Assembly (NCBI GenBank): GCA_947631145.1
Contig: CANRKF010000008.1
Span: forward strand, 1-42,313
Direction of reading: 5' to 3'
From: an uncultured Clostridia bacterium
GTDB taxonomy: Bacteria; Bacillota; Clostridia; TANB77; CAG-508
Length of the DNA: 42,313 nt
The notes beneath the pieces were generated by a model. The model was given only the letters and a program-made list of their open reading frames with translations. It had not been told where the DNA came from and did no database searches. Every line of letters starts with the position of its first letter. Position 1 is the first letter of the stretch. Positions 7,519-15,201 of this stretch are shown piece after piece. The translations under genes and the position numbers were made by a program.

Positions 7519-9384
7519 ATGAAGGAATTTTTGTTAGATAAAGATAATCAAAAAATAATATATGTTATTTTGTCAGGAATTTGTTTAATTATAAGCTTTT
7601 TTAATTTAATTGATAGCACAATTGATATAGCTTGGGTTGCAGTTATTTTATGTGGAACTCCAATTTTAAAAGATGCTATAATAGGACTTGTTACTCATTT
7701 TGATATTAGAGCTGGTGTATTAGTTTCTATAGCCTTAATAGCCTCTATTTATATTGATGCTATTTTTGTAGCAGGAGAAGTAGCCTTCATTATGGAATTA
7801 GGGGAAATTTTAGAAAATATGACTGCTAAAAAAACAAAAAATAGTATAGACCAGTTGTTAAAGCTATTGCCAGATACCGCTAGAATAATAAAGGAAAATA
7901 AAGAAATTATTATTCCAGCAGATGAAGTAAAAGAAAATATGATTGTTCGTGTTAATCCAGGAGAAACCATTCCAGTAGATGGCGTAATTATAAAAGGAGA
8001 AACTTCTGTAAATCAAGCCATTATGACAGGCGAACATATGCCAATAGATAAAACCATTGGAAGTGAAGTATATAGCGGAACAATTAATCAATTAGGTTCT
8101 TTTGATATGAAAGTTACAAAAAACAAAGAAGAAAGTTCTTTACAAAAACTAATTAATCTAGTACAAAAAAATGATTTAAAAAAAGCAAAAGTAATTCGAA
8201 TAACAGATAAATGGGCCACTGTTCTTGTTGTTATAGCCTTCTTATTATCAATAGGAACATGGTTAATATCTGGAGAATTAGTTAGAGGAATAACCATTTT
8301 AGTTGTTTTCTGCCCATGTGCATTAGTTTTGGCAACACCAACTGCAATTATGGCAGGAGTAGGAAATGCAACAAAAAAAGGAGTTTTAATAAAAAACGGA
8401 GAAGTATTAGAAACTTTAGGAAAAGTAAAATCTGTTATATTTGATAAAACAGGAACTTTAACTTATGGAAAGCCAGAAGTAACAAACATTGTATGTTTTG
8501 ATTCTAACAGTTCAGAGAAAGAATTTTTTTCACTATTAGCATTAGTTGAAAGTAAATCAGAACATGCAATAGGAAAAGCAATTGTAAAATATGCAAAAGA
8601 ACAAAAAATTGATTTCCCACAACTTGAAGTCAATAATTTTAAATTACAATTAGGAAAAGGAGTTTCTGCATCAATAAAAGAAGATAGAATTCTTGCAGGA
8701 AACGAAAAATTGCTAGAAGAATATGGAATAAAATTAAATGAACAAAGAAGAAAAGAAATAGAAACCTATACTAAAAAAGGCTGTACAATAGTATATATGG
8801 CAAAAAATGAAAAAATACTCGGATTTATAACCTTAGAAGATACTATAAAAGAAGAAATAGCAGGCACAATAACACAAATAAAACAAAAGGGAATAGAACC
8901 AGTATTACTAACAGGAGATAACACACAAACTGCAAAAAATATTGCCAATATTTCTGGAATTGAAACATATTATGCAGAATGTATTCCAGAAGAAAAATTA
9001 AATATAATTGAAAAAATAAGACTAGAGAATAAATCTGTGTGTATGGTAGGAGATGGAATAAATGATGCTCCTGCACTAAAAAATGCAGATGTTGGCATTG
9101 CAATGGGAGAATTTGGAAGTAGAATTGCAATAGATGCAGCAGATATTGTTTTAATAAGTGATAAAATAGAAACAATACCATATTTAATTGACTTATCTGA
9201 AAAAACTATGCAAACAATACGTATTAATTTAATTATTTCATTATGCATTAATGTTGTATTTATTACACTTTCTATGTTAGGAATTCTTACACCAATGCAG
9301 GGAGCTGTTGTACATAATTGCGGTTCTGTTGCAGTTATAATACATTCAGCATTACTATTAAAATGGAAGGGAAGGAGAAAATAA
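7519..9384 (+). CDS. Heavy-metal translocating P1B-type ATPase
   Basis: A membrane pump of 621 aa that uses ATP to move a transition-metal ion. Visible features: actuator TGEHMP (about residue 170), the metal-site motif CPCALVLATPTA in a membrane helix (about 264), phosphorylation motif DKTGTLTYGK (about 308), SEHAIGKAI with the nucleotide-binding HP, and GDGINDAPAL (about 510). No N-terminal HMA or CxxC domain is present; the protein opens with membrane helices. The last helix contains VVHNCGS. CPC plus the HN-GS end suggests a Zn/Cd/Co- or Cu-type exporter, but the metal cannot be fixed from sequence. Its stop overlaps the next start (TAATG), implying translational coupling. Confidence 0.92.
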   Translation: MKEFLLDKDNQKIIYVILSGICLIISFFNLIDSTIDIAWVAVILCGTPILKDAIIGLVTHFDIRAGVLVSIALIASIYIDAIFVAGEVAFIMELGEILENMTAKKTKNSIDQLLKLLPDTARIIKENKEIIIPADEVKENMIVRVNPGETIPVDGVIIKGETSVNQAIMTGEHMPIDKTIGSEVYSGTINQLGSFDMKVTKNKEESSLQKLINLVQKNDLKKAKVIRITDKWATVLVVIAFLLSIGTWLISGELVRGITILVVFCPCALVLATPTAIMAGVGNATKKGVLIKNGEVLETLGKVKSVIFDKTGTLTYGKPEVTNIVCFDSNSSEKEFFSLLALVESKSEHAIGKAIVKYAKEQKIDFPQLEVNNFKLQLGKGVSASIKEDRILAGNEKLLEEYGIKLNEQRRKEIETYTKKGCTIVYMAKNEKILGFITLEDTIKEEIAGTITQIKQKGIEPVLLTGDNTQTAKNIANISGIETYYAECIPEEKLNIIEKIRLENKSVCMVGDGINDAPALKNADVGIAMGEFGSRIAIDAADIVLISDKIETIPYLIDLSEKTMQTIRINLIISLCINVVFITLSMLGILTPMQGAVVHNCGSVAVIIHSALLLKWKGRRK

Positions 9385-10232
9385 TGAAAAAGAAATTAAG
9401 TTTTATTATATTTTTTATTATTATAATAATTTCCCTATTACTTCCAAAAAGTTTTGCTGATTTGCAAGATGCTATAGAAACTATAGTAATAGAAGCAAAT
9501 ATTCAAGAAAACGGCGATGCAGAAATTACAGAAGAATGGATAACAACAGAAATTAATAATTCTACATATTATAAAAAAATTCCTAACCTTTCAGCAGAGC
9601 AAATACAAAATATTACAATTCAGGAAACAACGCAAAACGAAAAATATGTATATGAGGAAAATTGGAAAGAGCTAACAGAAGCCGAAAGAGAAAACAAATT
9701 CTTTGTAGAAAATAAAGAAGATGGAATAGTAATTAATTGGACAGGAAAAAAATCTAGCTTTCATGCATATGAACTAAAATACACTGTAAAATCTTTTGTA
9801 AAACAATTTACAGATAAACAGGGCTTTTGTTTTGATTTTTTATCAGATGATATTAACATAATACCATATGCAATAGAAGTTAAAATAAAAGCACCATTTG
9901 AATTTTCTGAAAAAAATGTAAAGCTTACCAAGTTTGGATTTGATGGAAATGTGAAAATGGATCAGGGAAATATTAGCATTACAGATGTAAAAGCTTTTAA
10001 AACAATTAAAATTTTAGGAGAGGTTAAGAATAAGGTTTTGGAAATACAAAATAATAGCGATTATTCTATAAAACAATTAAAAAATGAATTGCAACAAGAA
10101 TATCCAAAAATTGTAAAAAATGAAGATAAAATTATAATTGGAATTTTAATAGGAGTATCAATTCTTTATATAATACTTGAAGCTTATTATTTAATGAATA
10201 CAAAAAGTAATAAGAAGAATAGTGAGAAATAG
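9384..10232 (+). CDS. DUF2207-like exported membrane protein
   Basis: The track starts in the ATPase gene (9318). The better start is ATG 9384, which shares one base with the ATPase stop and follows GGGAAGGAGA. The 282-aa product begins MKKKLSFIIFFIIIIIS with a signal peptide or anchor ending near SFA. A beta-rich extracellular domain follows, starting with the DUF2207-style pattern ENGDAEITEEW ... YYKKIPNLS, and then one C-terminal membrane helix (about residues 250-272) and a Lys/Asn-rich tail. It lacks the long multi-helix C-terminus of full DUF2207 proteins. Overlap with the ATPase suggests joint expression; function unknown. Confidence 0.6.
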   Translation: MKKKLSFIIFFIIIIISLLLPKSFADLQDAIETIVIEANIQENGDAEITEEWITTEINNSTYYKKIPNLSAEQIQNITIQETTQNEKYVYEENWKELTEAERENKFFVENKEDGIVINWTGKKSSFHAYELKYTVKSFVKQFTDKQGFCFDFLSDDINIIPYAIEVKIKAPFEFSEKNVKLTKFGFDGNVKMDQGNISITDVKAFKTIKILGEVKNKVLEIQNNSDYSIKQLKNELQQEYPKIVKNEDKIIIGILIGVSILYIILEAYYLMNTKSNKKNSEK

Positions 10233-10312
10233 CATTTTAATTACTAAAATAACAATACCGTTAAAGCTTTACGGAACACCTAGCCGAGCTAAGGGGGTTA
10301 GATAAAAAATAT

Positions 10313-10343
10313 GAGGGCGTCCTAAAACAGGACCCCTCTTTTT
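10313..10343 (+). terminator. Intrinsic terminator after ATPase/DUF2207 operon
   Basis: GAGGG-c-GTCCT pairs with AGGAC-CCCTC around AAAAC, followed by five T. A smaller near-palindrome (ccgttaaagctttacgg) precedes it at 10258-10274. Confidence 0.8.
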
Positions 10344-10345
10344 AC

Positions 10346-10446
10346 TAGTTATTTGGTAGGCGTGGCTTTCTCCTACATCTCTCGGGTTTCCCCTGTCGAT
10401 ACCATCAGCGTGTGGTTGCCACGAAATTTACCACCTCAAATAACTA
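10346..10446. ncRNA. Candidate structured RNA element, GC-rich (strand unknown)
   Basis: Three nested helices can form: TAGTTATTTG (10346-10355) with CAAATAACTA (10437-10446), GGTA with TACC, and CGTGGC (10361-10366) with GCCACG (10418-10423). They enclose a loop with internal GC-rich words (cgggtttcccc). The insert is far richer in GC than its surroundings and has no SD-preceded ORF; the GTG-start ORF at 10412 has no SD. I match it to no known riboswitch or ribozyme. Confidence 0.4.
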
Positions 10447-10586
10447 TTTATATTGTATCTTAATTATAACATTTTTATTCATTATTTCATTTTATTTAAC
10501 AATATACTACAAATTTAACCAAAATGCAAGCAAATATCTAATTTTATTATATTGTAACTTTTACCCTAAAAAATTAACAAAACATC

Positions 10587-10615
10587 TTTACAAAAAATAA
10601 TAATTATGTTTTAAT
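10587..10615 (+). promoter_or_regulatory. Probable promoter for the AG-repeat/prepilin gene
   Basis: TTTACA (10587-10592), 17 bp, then TGtTTTAAT with the -10 at 10610-10615. It lies about 60 bp before the SD AAGGAGG and ATG 10677. Confidence 0.45.
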
Positions 10616-10676
10616 TTAAATAGTACAAATAGTACACAAAAAAAGAAAAAATAAAAAAACGAAGGAGGAAAATAAA

Positions 10677-10748
<72 letters not shown>

Positions 10749-10788
10749 AAAAGAAAGGAAAGGTTTATATGAAAATAAGCCGAATTTT

Positions 10789-12261
10789 TTGAGCACTGCA
10801 AGTGGAGCTAAGGGTATAACTTTAATAGCCTTAGTAGTTACTATCGTAGTGCTTTTAATATTGGCAGGAATAACCATAACAATGGTATTAGGAGAAGATG
10901 GAATAATAGCACAGGCAAAATTAGCAGCAGAAAAGACAAAAGAAGCAGAAGAACAGCAAGAAAAAGATTTACAAGATTTAGTAGGAATGATAAATGAGGC
11001 AGTGAATGGAAAGGATCCAGAAAACTTACAAGACGCAGTAAGTAGTAAAAAAGTATTTTCAAACACAACGAAATTTGATGCCGAAGGAAATAAAATAGAC
11101 GAAAGTAATGAAGAAAAAAAGACAACTGCAATAACCATACCAGCAGGCTTCAAAATAATAGAAGGAGATCCAAGTAAAATAAATGAGGGAGTAGTAATAT
11201 CAGACGAAGCAGGAAATGAATTCGTATGGGTGCCATGTACGGCAGAACAATATAAATCACATACTTATACTGGAGATCATTCAAGTGATAATGGAACAAA
11301 TATTATTAAAGATACAGAAGGAGGTTGGAATACATGGGGTTATGGGGCATATAATGATTGGACAGACGAAGGAACAAATGAAGACAGCGTAGCAAAATAT
11401 GGAGGCTTTTATATAGCAAGATACGAAGCAGGAATACCAAGTAGCATGACCGGAATTTATGTAGATTCAAAATCAGCCAATAGACCTTATGTAGTAGACG
11501 GAAGAGATACATCAAATTATGCTCCAGTAAGTAAAAAAGGAGCACAAGCATGGAATTATATAAGTCAAACAAATGCAAAAGAAGCAGCAAGAAAAATGTA
11601 TAGCGGAAGTGGGGCAGTAACAAGTCAATTGATAGATGGAACAGCATGGGATAGAACAGTACAATGGATAGTAGAAAATAGTGGAGTTACAGATATAGAA
11701 AAAGATAGTACAAATTATGGAAACTATGCAAATACTTCGGAGAGATTTGGAGAAAAATATAAAAAATTAAGTATAAATTCTCCTATACTATTTGCAGAAC
11801 ACTTATTTGAGTACAACACCGATGAAACAACTGGTGCTTGGAAACAAAGTGTTGGCTGGAGAGAGGGAAAAAACTATCAATATGGAAGCATAGATACTGG
11901 TTACGAAGATCCATATAATTCATTAACTGATGCAGCAGAAAAATACAATAATTTCGGTGGTACAGAAAATAAAAAGTATAGACATTTTATAGAATTATCT
12001 ACTGGAGCAAGTGAAGATACAAAATTAAATAATATATATGATTTAGCAGGAAACATGTACGAATGGACAACAGAAACAGGTCACCATAAAACAGACACAA
12101 ACACAGAAGCCGGCAGTACGAAGTTCGCTGTCGTTCGTGGTGGCAGCTTAATCGACGTCGGTGAAAGCTATCCCGTTTCTATTCGCTATGGAAACCCTAT
12201 TATAGACACGACTCGTTTTTCAATGGGCTTTCGTGTTGTACTTTATGTAAAGCAATACTAA
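10789..12261 (+). CDS. Prepilin-like protein with C-terminal FGE/lectin domain and DGR-like variable end
   Basis: About 490 aa in the visible frame. The TTG at 10789 has no SD; the true start is probably ATG 10677 after an AG-repeat shift. ATG 10769 (SD AAGGAAAGG) is also out of frame, separated by a run of six T. The N-terminus has a prepilin-type segment AKG|ITLIALVV: Gly before the cut and a hydrophobic helix, but Ala where pilins keep Glu5. A Lys/Glu-rich coil follows (AAEKTKEAEEQQEKDLQDL). The FGE-type domain then shows EFVWVPC, GGFYIARYEAG, LIDGTAWDRTVQW and NIYDLAGNMYEWTTE. The last ~42 codons (VVRGGS ... GFRVVLY) are GC-richer and look hypermutated. A surface-displayed binding protein is inferred. 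Confidence 0.8.
   Translation: MSTASGAKGITLIALVVTIVVLLILAGITITMVLGEDGIIAQAKLAAEKTKEAEEQQEKDLQDLVGMINEAVNGKDPENLQDAVSSKKVFSNTTKFDAEGNKIDESNEEKKTTAITIPAGFKIIEGDPSKINEGVVISDEAGNEFVWVPCTAEQYKSHTYTGDHSSDNGTNIIKDTEGGWNTWGYGAYNDWTDEGTNEDSVAKYGGFYIARYEAGIPSSMTGIYVDSKSANRPYVVDGRDTSNYAPVSKKGAQAWNYISQTNAKEAARKMYSGSGAVTSQLIDGTAWDRTVQWIVENSGVTDIEKDSTNYGNYANTSERFGEKYKKLSINSPILFAEHLFEYNTDETTGAWKQSVGWREGKNYQYGSIDTGYEDPYNSLTDAAEKYNNFGGTENKKYRHFIELSTGASEDTKLNNIYDLAGNMYEWTTETGHHKTDTNTEAGSTKFAVVRGGSLIDVGESYPVSIRYGNPIIDTTRFSMGFRVVLYVKQY
12124..12249 (+). other. DGR-like variable region (copy 1)
   Basis: Against the paralogue at 33852-33979, the blocks gctgtc, cgtggtggc, gtttctattcgc and ggctttcg are nearly constant. 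Codons between them differ mostly at one or more positions, and many pairs (agc/gcc, tat/gct, cct/aat, cgt/gat, ttt/gtt) fit A-specific mutagenesis of AAC/AAT template codons. GC content rises sharply relative to the gene body. Confidence 0.55.
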
Positions 12262-12355
12262 GGAGTGCGCGTTGTTCAAAAAAAGCGAGTATTCCAATTT
12301 AGTAGTCTAATTTACAGTATTATAAAAAAATAAAATAAAAAGGGCACATTATAAC

Positions 12356-12402
12356 AGGGCGCTGAAGGAAAACTATAACAATAGTTTATCCGAACAGCGC
12401 CT
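12356..12402 (+). terminator. Stem-loop after prepilin-FGE gene
   Basis: GGCGCTG / CAGCGCC closes an inner GGA-AAACTAT / ATAGTTT-a-TCC stem. The flank cctaaaatatatgttttaca follows and recurs after the second prepilin-FGE gene. There is no immediate T-run, so it may be a processing or retrohoming-type structure rather than a simple terminator. Confidence 0.55.
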
Positions 12403-12475
12403 AAAATATATGTTTTACATTATTAAAAATCTTTAATATTTTTTTTAGTAGATGTAGCATATTTTTTAGTTAATA

Positions 12476-12504
12476 TTGACAGATAAGTTAGAAATTGTTA
12501 TACT
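12476..12504 (+). promoter_or_regulatory. Strong extended -10 promoter for the RpnS-like gene
   Basis: TTGACA (12476-12481), 17 bp, then TGtTATACT with the -10 at 12499-12504. Confidence 0.75.
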
Positions 12505-12604
12505 AGAACTAAAGAAAATAAAAACAAATAAAGAGTGGGATGAGAATTACTAGACTGGTTATTTTTCATAGATAATCCAAACTCGGAAAGGAAAAAAGAA
12601 AAAA

Positions 12605-12916
12605 ATGAAAGAAAATGTAAAATTAGAAAAAACAATTGAAAAATTACGAACAATGAAAGAAAACGAATATATGGATTGGATAGCAAATTTCGCGGAAAGA
12701 GCATCAATAGATTATAATTTAGGAATTTTAAGTGCACTAGGGCGAGGTAGAGTAGATGGCTTAGAAAAGGGAATAGCTATAGGAGAAAAAAAGCTAAAAA
12801 AGGCAAAATTAGAAATAGCAAAAAAATTACTAAAAAGAGGAATAGAAATAAATATAATAATGGAAGCAACAGGTCTAACAGAAAAGGAAATACAAGAAAT
12901 TCAAGTTATTAAGTAA
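12605..12916 (+). CDS. Stand-alone Rpn C-terminal domain protein (RpnS-like)
   Basis: 103 aa, matching only the C-terminal part of Rpn-family (PD-(D/E)XK nuclease/transposase_31) proteins. The ending KKLLKRGIEINIIMEATGLTEKE aligns closely with the end of the full-length Rpn at 34385-35479 (KLLKHGVKINIVKEATGLTEKE). The catalytic domain is missing, and the 12505-12604 leader shows no obvious nuclease remnant. It has a near-consensus promoter and a purine-rich SD (GGAAAGG, somewhat far). In E. coli, the separately translated C-terminal piece RpnS inhibits the toxic RpnL nuclease, so an orphan inhibitor is plausible. A decayed Rpn gene is the alternative. Confidence 0.65.
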   Translation: MKENVKLEKTIEKLRTMKENEYMDWIANFAERASIDYNLGILSALGRGRVDGLEKGIAIGEKKLKKAKLEIAKKLLKRGIEINIIMEATGLTEKEIQEIQVIK

Positions 12917-13052
12917 TAAAAAATATAAAAATAAATTCTCCAATTCTAACATAAATAAATAGTAAAAAGTTGACTAATTACAGCATAAGATATAAAATAA
13001 TAAAAAATCATATTAAAACACATCAAAAACATAGAAAAGGAGAATGATTAAT

Positions 13053-14693
13053 TTGAAAATACAATTAGCCGAAAAAGAAATAGAAATAAAAAACGAAGGG
13101 AAAACAGTAGTAGAATTATTTGAAAATGAAATAAAACAAAATGATTTAATAATCGCTTGCAACTGTAATAATGAAGTAAAAAGTTTAAATTATATACCTA
13201 AAGAAAATGATAAAATAAATTTTATAAACCTATCATCAAGAGATGGAAGAAGAATTTACATAAGAGGAATTTTATACGTAATGAGCATGGCTTTTCATGA
13301 ATGCTATCCAGAAGCATATCTTACTATAAATTATCAACTTACCAATGCCATGTATTGTGAAGTTGATAATATGGAAATAACAAATGAAATGATTTCTAAT
13401 GTTGAAAATAAAATGAAAGAAATTATACAAAAAAATATACCAATAAAAAAAGTAGAAATGAGCAAAGAAGAAGCAGAAAAATTTTATGAAAAAGAAAAAA
13501 CATTAAGAGGAATACTACAATTAGATAATAATGAAAAATCCGGAGTTTCTTTATACTTTTGCGAGAACTATTATAATTATTTTTATGGTGTAATGCCAAT
13601 TAGTACAGGTTATATTAAAGTCTTTGAATTAAAGAAATATAATGATGGCTTTTTACTTAGATATTCAAGCAAAACAAAACCTTATGAATTAGAAAACACA
13701 CAAGCAAGTACAAAACTTGTTTCAGCGCTTGATGAATATATAGATATTCATAATGTATTAAATATTAATACTTTATACAAGCTAAATAAAAAAATAAAAG
13801 AAGGAAAAGCTTCAGAAGTAGTAATGTTAGCAGAAGCTTTACACGAAAAGAAAATATCAGATATTGCAGATAATATTATTAAACATAATGGAGTAAAAGT
13901 AGTTTTAATAGCTGGACCATCTTCTTCTGGAAAAACCACTTTTGCTAAAAGATTAGGAATACAGTTAAGGTTAAACGGCTTAAAGCCTGTTACAATATCT
14001 GTAGATAATTATTTTGTAGAAAGAGAAGAAACTCCTGTAGATGAAAAAGGCAATTATGATTTTGAATGCTTAGAAGCTATAGATAGAAAATTATTTAATA
14101 ATCATTTACTAGCATTATTAAATGGAGAAGAAATACAATGCCCAACCTTTGATTTTAAAGAAGGAACTAAAAAATATGATGGCAAAACCATGAAACTTGC
14201 TGATGACGAAATTCTAGTTATAGAAGGAATACATTGCTTAAATGACAAATTAACAGAAGCCATACCAAAAGATAAAAAATACAAAATATATATTAGCGCA
14301 TTAACTGTTTTAAACGTAGACTATTATAATAGAATTTCTACAACAGATAGCAGATTAATTAGAAGAATAGTAAGAGATAATAACTTTAGAGGCTATTCTG
14401 CACTTAAAACTTTGAAAATGTGGGATTCTGTAAATAGGGGTGAGGAAACCCATATATTTCCATTTCAAGACTGTGCGGATAGTATGTTTAATACTTCACT
14501 AATATATGAATTATGTGTATTAAAAAAATATGCAATTCCTCAGTTAGAAAAAATAGATAATTCAAATCCAGAATATTCAGAAGCAAAAAGATTATATACA
14601 TTTTTAAAATATTTTGAAGATATAGAAGATGACCTAGTTCCAAAAAATTCTTTATTAAGGGAATTTATAGGAGGAAGCATTTTTGAGTATTAA
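13053..14693 (+). CDS. TGS-domain nucleoside (uridine-type) kinase
   Basis: 546 aa. The N-terminus is a TGS-like domain followed by a threonyl-tRNA-synthetase-like second domain (MAFHECYPEAYLTINYQL). The C-terminal half is a P-loop uridine/phosphoribulokinase-type kinase with Walker A AGPSSSGKTTF (about residue 288), ISVDNYFVEREETPVDEKG, and a LVIEGIHCLND Walker B segment. Family members phosphorylate uridine or related nucleosides for salvage; the exact substrate is not determinable here. TTG 13053 lies 10 bases after AAAAGGAG; the ATG at 13044 is only one base from the SD, so I prefer the TTG. It is monocistronic. Confidence 0.85.
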   Translation: MKIQLAEKEIEIKNEGKTVVELFENEIKQNDLIIACNCNNEVKSLNYIPKENDKINFINLSSRDGRRIYIRGILYVMSMAFHECYPEAYLTINYQLTNAMYCEVDNMEITNEMISNVENKMKEIIQKNIPIKKVEMSKEEAEKFYEKEKTLRGILQLDNNEKSGVSLYFCENYYNYFYGVMPISTGYIKVFELKKYNDGFLLRYSSKTKPYELENTQASTKLVSALDEYIDIHNVLNINTLYKLNKKIKEGKASEVVMLAEALHEKKISDIADNIIKHNGVKVVLIAGPSSSGKTTFAKRLGIQLRLNGLKPVTISVDNYFVEREETPVDEKGNYDFECLEAIDRKLFNNHLLALLNGEEIQCPTFDFKEGTKKYDGKTMKLADDEILVIEGIHCLNDKLTEAIPKDKKYKIYISALTVLNVDYYNRISTTDSRLIRRIVRDNNFRGYSALKTLKMWDSVNRGEETHIFPFQDCADSMFNTSLIYELCVLKKYAIPQLEKIDNSNPEYSEAKRLYTFLKYFEDIEDDLVPKNSLLREFIGGSIFEY

Positions 14694-14777
14694 TTGTTTA
14701 TTAAAATTTTAATACTATATAATAAAGTTAAGATGTGCTAATATTATAATATAATTATATAAAAAGGGAATTTAAAA

Positions 14778-15089
14778 ATGGGACGAAAATTTACAAAAAT
14801 AGATGAAGAATTTATTTGTGAGCATTGTGGCAAAAAAGTAGAAAAGCTCGGCTATACTTGCCGTAATCACTGTAATAATTGTTTGTATTCCAAACATGTT
14901 GATATCAATCCGGGAGATAGAGAAGAAACATGTCATGGCTTATTAGAGCCAATTAAAGTGGAATTAGATAGTAAAAAAGGTTATGTTATTGTTTATCGTT
15001 GTCAAAAATGTGGTGCAATTAGAAAAAACAAAGCAGCAGAAGATGATAATATGGAATTAATAATTAGTTTAACTGCTATGTCGCGTTAG
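14778..15089 (+). CDS. RNHCP domain zinc-ribbon protein
   Basis: 103 aa with the defining RNHCNNCLYSKHVD segment (consensus RNHCPxCLxSxHVD). The Cys pairs CEHC near the N-terminus and CQKC near the C-terminus probably bind zinc. RNHCP is a small family of unknown function in Firmicutes. SD AAAGGG precedes ATG 14778. The last codons (AMSR-stop) lie inside the outer arm of the downstream inverted-repeat element, so that insertion may have changed the native C-terminus. Confidence 0.88.
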   Translation: MGRKFTKIDEEFICEHCGKKVEKLGYTCRNHCNNCLYSKHVDINPGDREETCHGLLEPIKVELDSKKGYVIVYRCQKCGAIRKNKAAEDDNMELIISLTAMSR

Positions 15090-15195
15090 GGACGTTTCTT
15101 AACGCGACAAAATGTCGCAATAGTGCCACATCTTAAAAAGAAATATGTCCCCAATGCGACAAAATGTCGCTTTAAGAAACGTCCCCGAAGCGACA
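15079..15195. repeat. REP/MITE-like inverted-repeat element
   Basis: Outer arms TGTCGC / GCGACA and GGGACGTTTCTTA (15089-15101) / TAAGAAACGTCCC (15173-15185) are perfect complements. Inside are two copies of the self-complementary GCGACAAAATGTCGC (15104-15118, 15156-15170). The whole element could extrude as a cruciform or act as a two-way terminator between the convergent RNHCP and U32 genes. It resembles REP/BIME elements mobilised by Y1 transposases; no transposase is in this window. Confidence 0.8.
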
Positions 15196-15201
15196 AAATT
15201 T

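Noticed and set aside
10346-10446. Hammerhead ribozyme or SAM/lysine riboswitch
   Set aside because: The reverse strand has CTGATGG and GGGGAAACC words, but the conserved core order and helices of these classes are not met.
10412-10600. 62-aa ORF with hydrophobic segment
   Set aside because: It starts at GTG inside the folded element, has no SD and is mostly AT-rich spacer.
13044-13052. ATG 13044 as start of the nucleoside kinase
   Set aside because: Only one base separates it from the SD; TTG 13053 fits better.
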